DNA of 5,947 nucleotides, taken from positions 1-5,947 of the forward strand of contig RFJF01000874.1 of NCBI GenBank assembly GCA_003695455.1, given 5' to 3'. Made by a program: the position numbers and the translations under genes. The notes beneath the pieces were generated by a model. It ran no database searches and was not told the origin of the DNA. It saw only the letters and a list, made by a program, of their open reading frames with translations. Below are positions 5,864-5,947 of this stretch, piece after piece (the first letter of the stretch is position 1; the number at the start of each line of letters is the position of its first letter). This stretch comes from Chloroflexota bacterium. Its GTDB lineage: Bacteria > Chloroflexota > Anaerolineae > 4572-78 > J111.

Positions 5864-5933
5864 CTTCCTGGAAGCTGTTTTGAAGTCAGGCCACTCAAAT
5901 TTTGGGGAAATTCCGGCCTAAATTTGAGCTTCC
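5864..5933. repeat. Cluster of nested inverted repeats in the 3' intergenic region
   Basis: The 110 bases after the terminator contain no gene but several inverted repeats. These are CTTCC-T-GGAAG (5864-5874), GGAAGCT (5870-5876) with AGCTTCC (5927-5933), CTCAAATTT (5894-5902) with AAATTTGAG (5920-5928, perfect, 9 bp), AGGCC (5888-5892) with GGCCT (5915-5919) and GGAA-A-TTCC (5906-5914). The AGGCC and CTCAAATTT pairs interlock, so the two hairpins are mutually exclusive. The stretch could be a dispersed intergenic repeat, a transposon end or miniature element remnant, or a regulatory region for a gene beyond 5947. No T-tract follows, so it does not look like a terminator. Confidence 0.6.
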
Positions 5934-5947
5934 GAAAAGATTTGTTG

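Noticed and set aside
5888..5928. H-type RNA pseudoknot from the interlocking repeats
   Set aside because: There is no linker between GGCCT and AAATTTGAG to cross the first stem, so both stems cannot form together; alternative hairpins are more plausible.

Overview
The window is ordinary bacterial chromosome with moderately high GC. It carries five complete genes and the 3' end of a sixth, packed tightly and separated by short regulatory gaps. No rRNA, tRNA, CRISPR array or recognisable transposase was seen. The acyl-CoA synthetase resembles Thermus-type enzymes, and the gene mix (YVTN propeller protein, YesL/DUF624-like membrane protein, single-domain response regulator) would suit an environmental Chloroflexota (Anaerolineae-like) bacterium. 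That placement is an inference from gene style only and is tentative.

Left part (1-1526, + strand). The 3' end of a secreted-type YVTN beta-propeller gene (1-768) ends in a textbook intrinsic terminator (795-823). A candidate extended -10 promoter (822-849) follows directly and probably drives a 205-residue polytopic membrane protein (909-1526).

Middle part (1523-3967, - strand). Reading leftwards come rsmE (16S rRNA m3U1498 methyltransferase), a receiver-only response regulator and a PD-(D/E)XK nuclease with a predicted four-cysteine iron-sulfur site. The regulator and nuclease are 16 bases apart and look like one transcription unit. They have their own good sigma70-type promoter (3181-3209) in the gap after rsmE, with an imperfect dyad across the predicted transcription start. 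The nuclease gene converges on the membrane-protein gene, and the two stop codons share the palindrome TTAA.

Right part (3968-5947). The gap of about 190 bases between rsmE and the next gene holds back-to-back promoters. The rightward one is an exact consensus (TTGACA, 16 bases, TATAAT) and drives a 541-residue fatty acyl-CoA synthetase (4157-5782) with a strong Shine-Dalgarno site. A hairpin at 5796-5837 follows; its T-tract is better on the minus strand, hinting at a converging gene beyond the window. The last ~110 bases hold no gene but a compact set of nested and interlocking inverted repeats.

The genes do not form one pathway: they cover rRNA modification, fatty-acid activation, signalling/DNA processing and envelope functions. 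The most interesting unit is the response regulator/nuclease pair with its private promoter and dyad. I did not find convincing evidence of a wholly new system.
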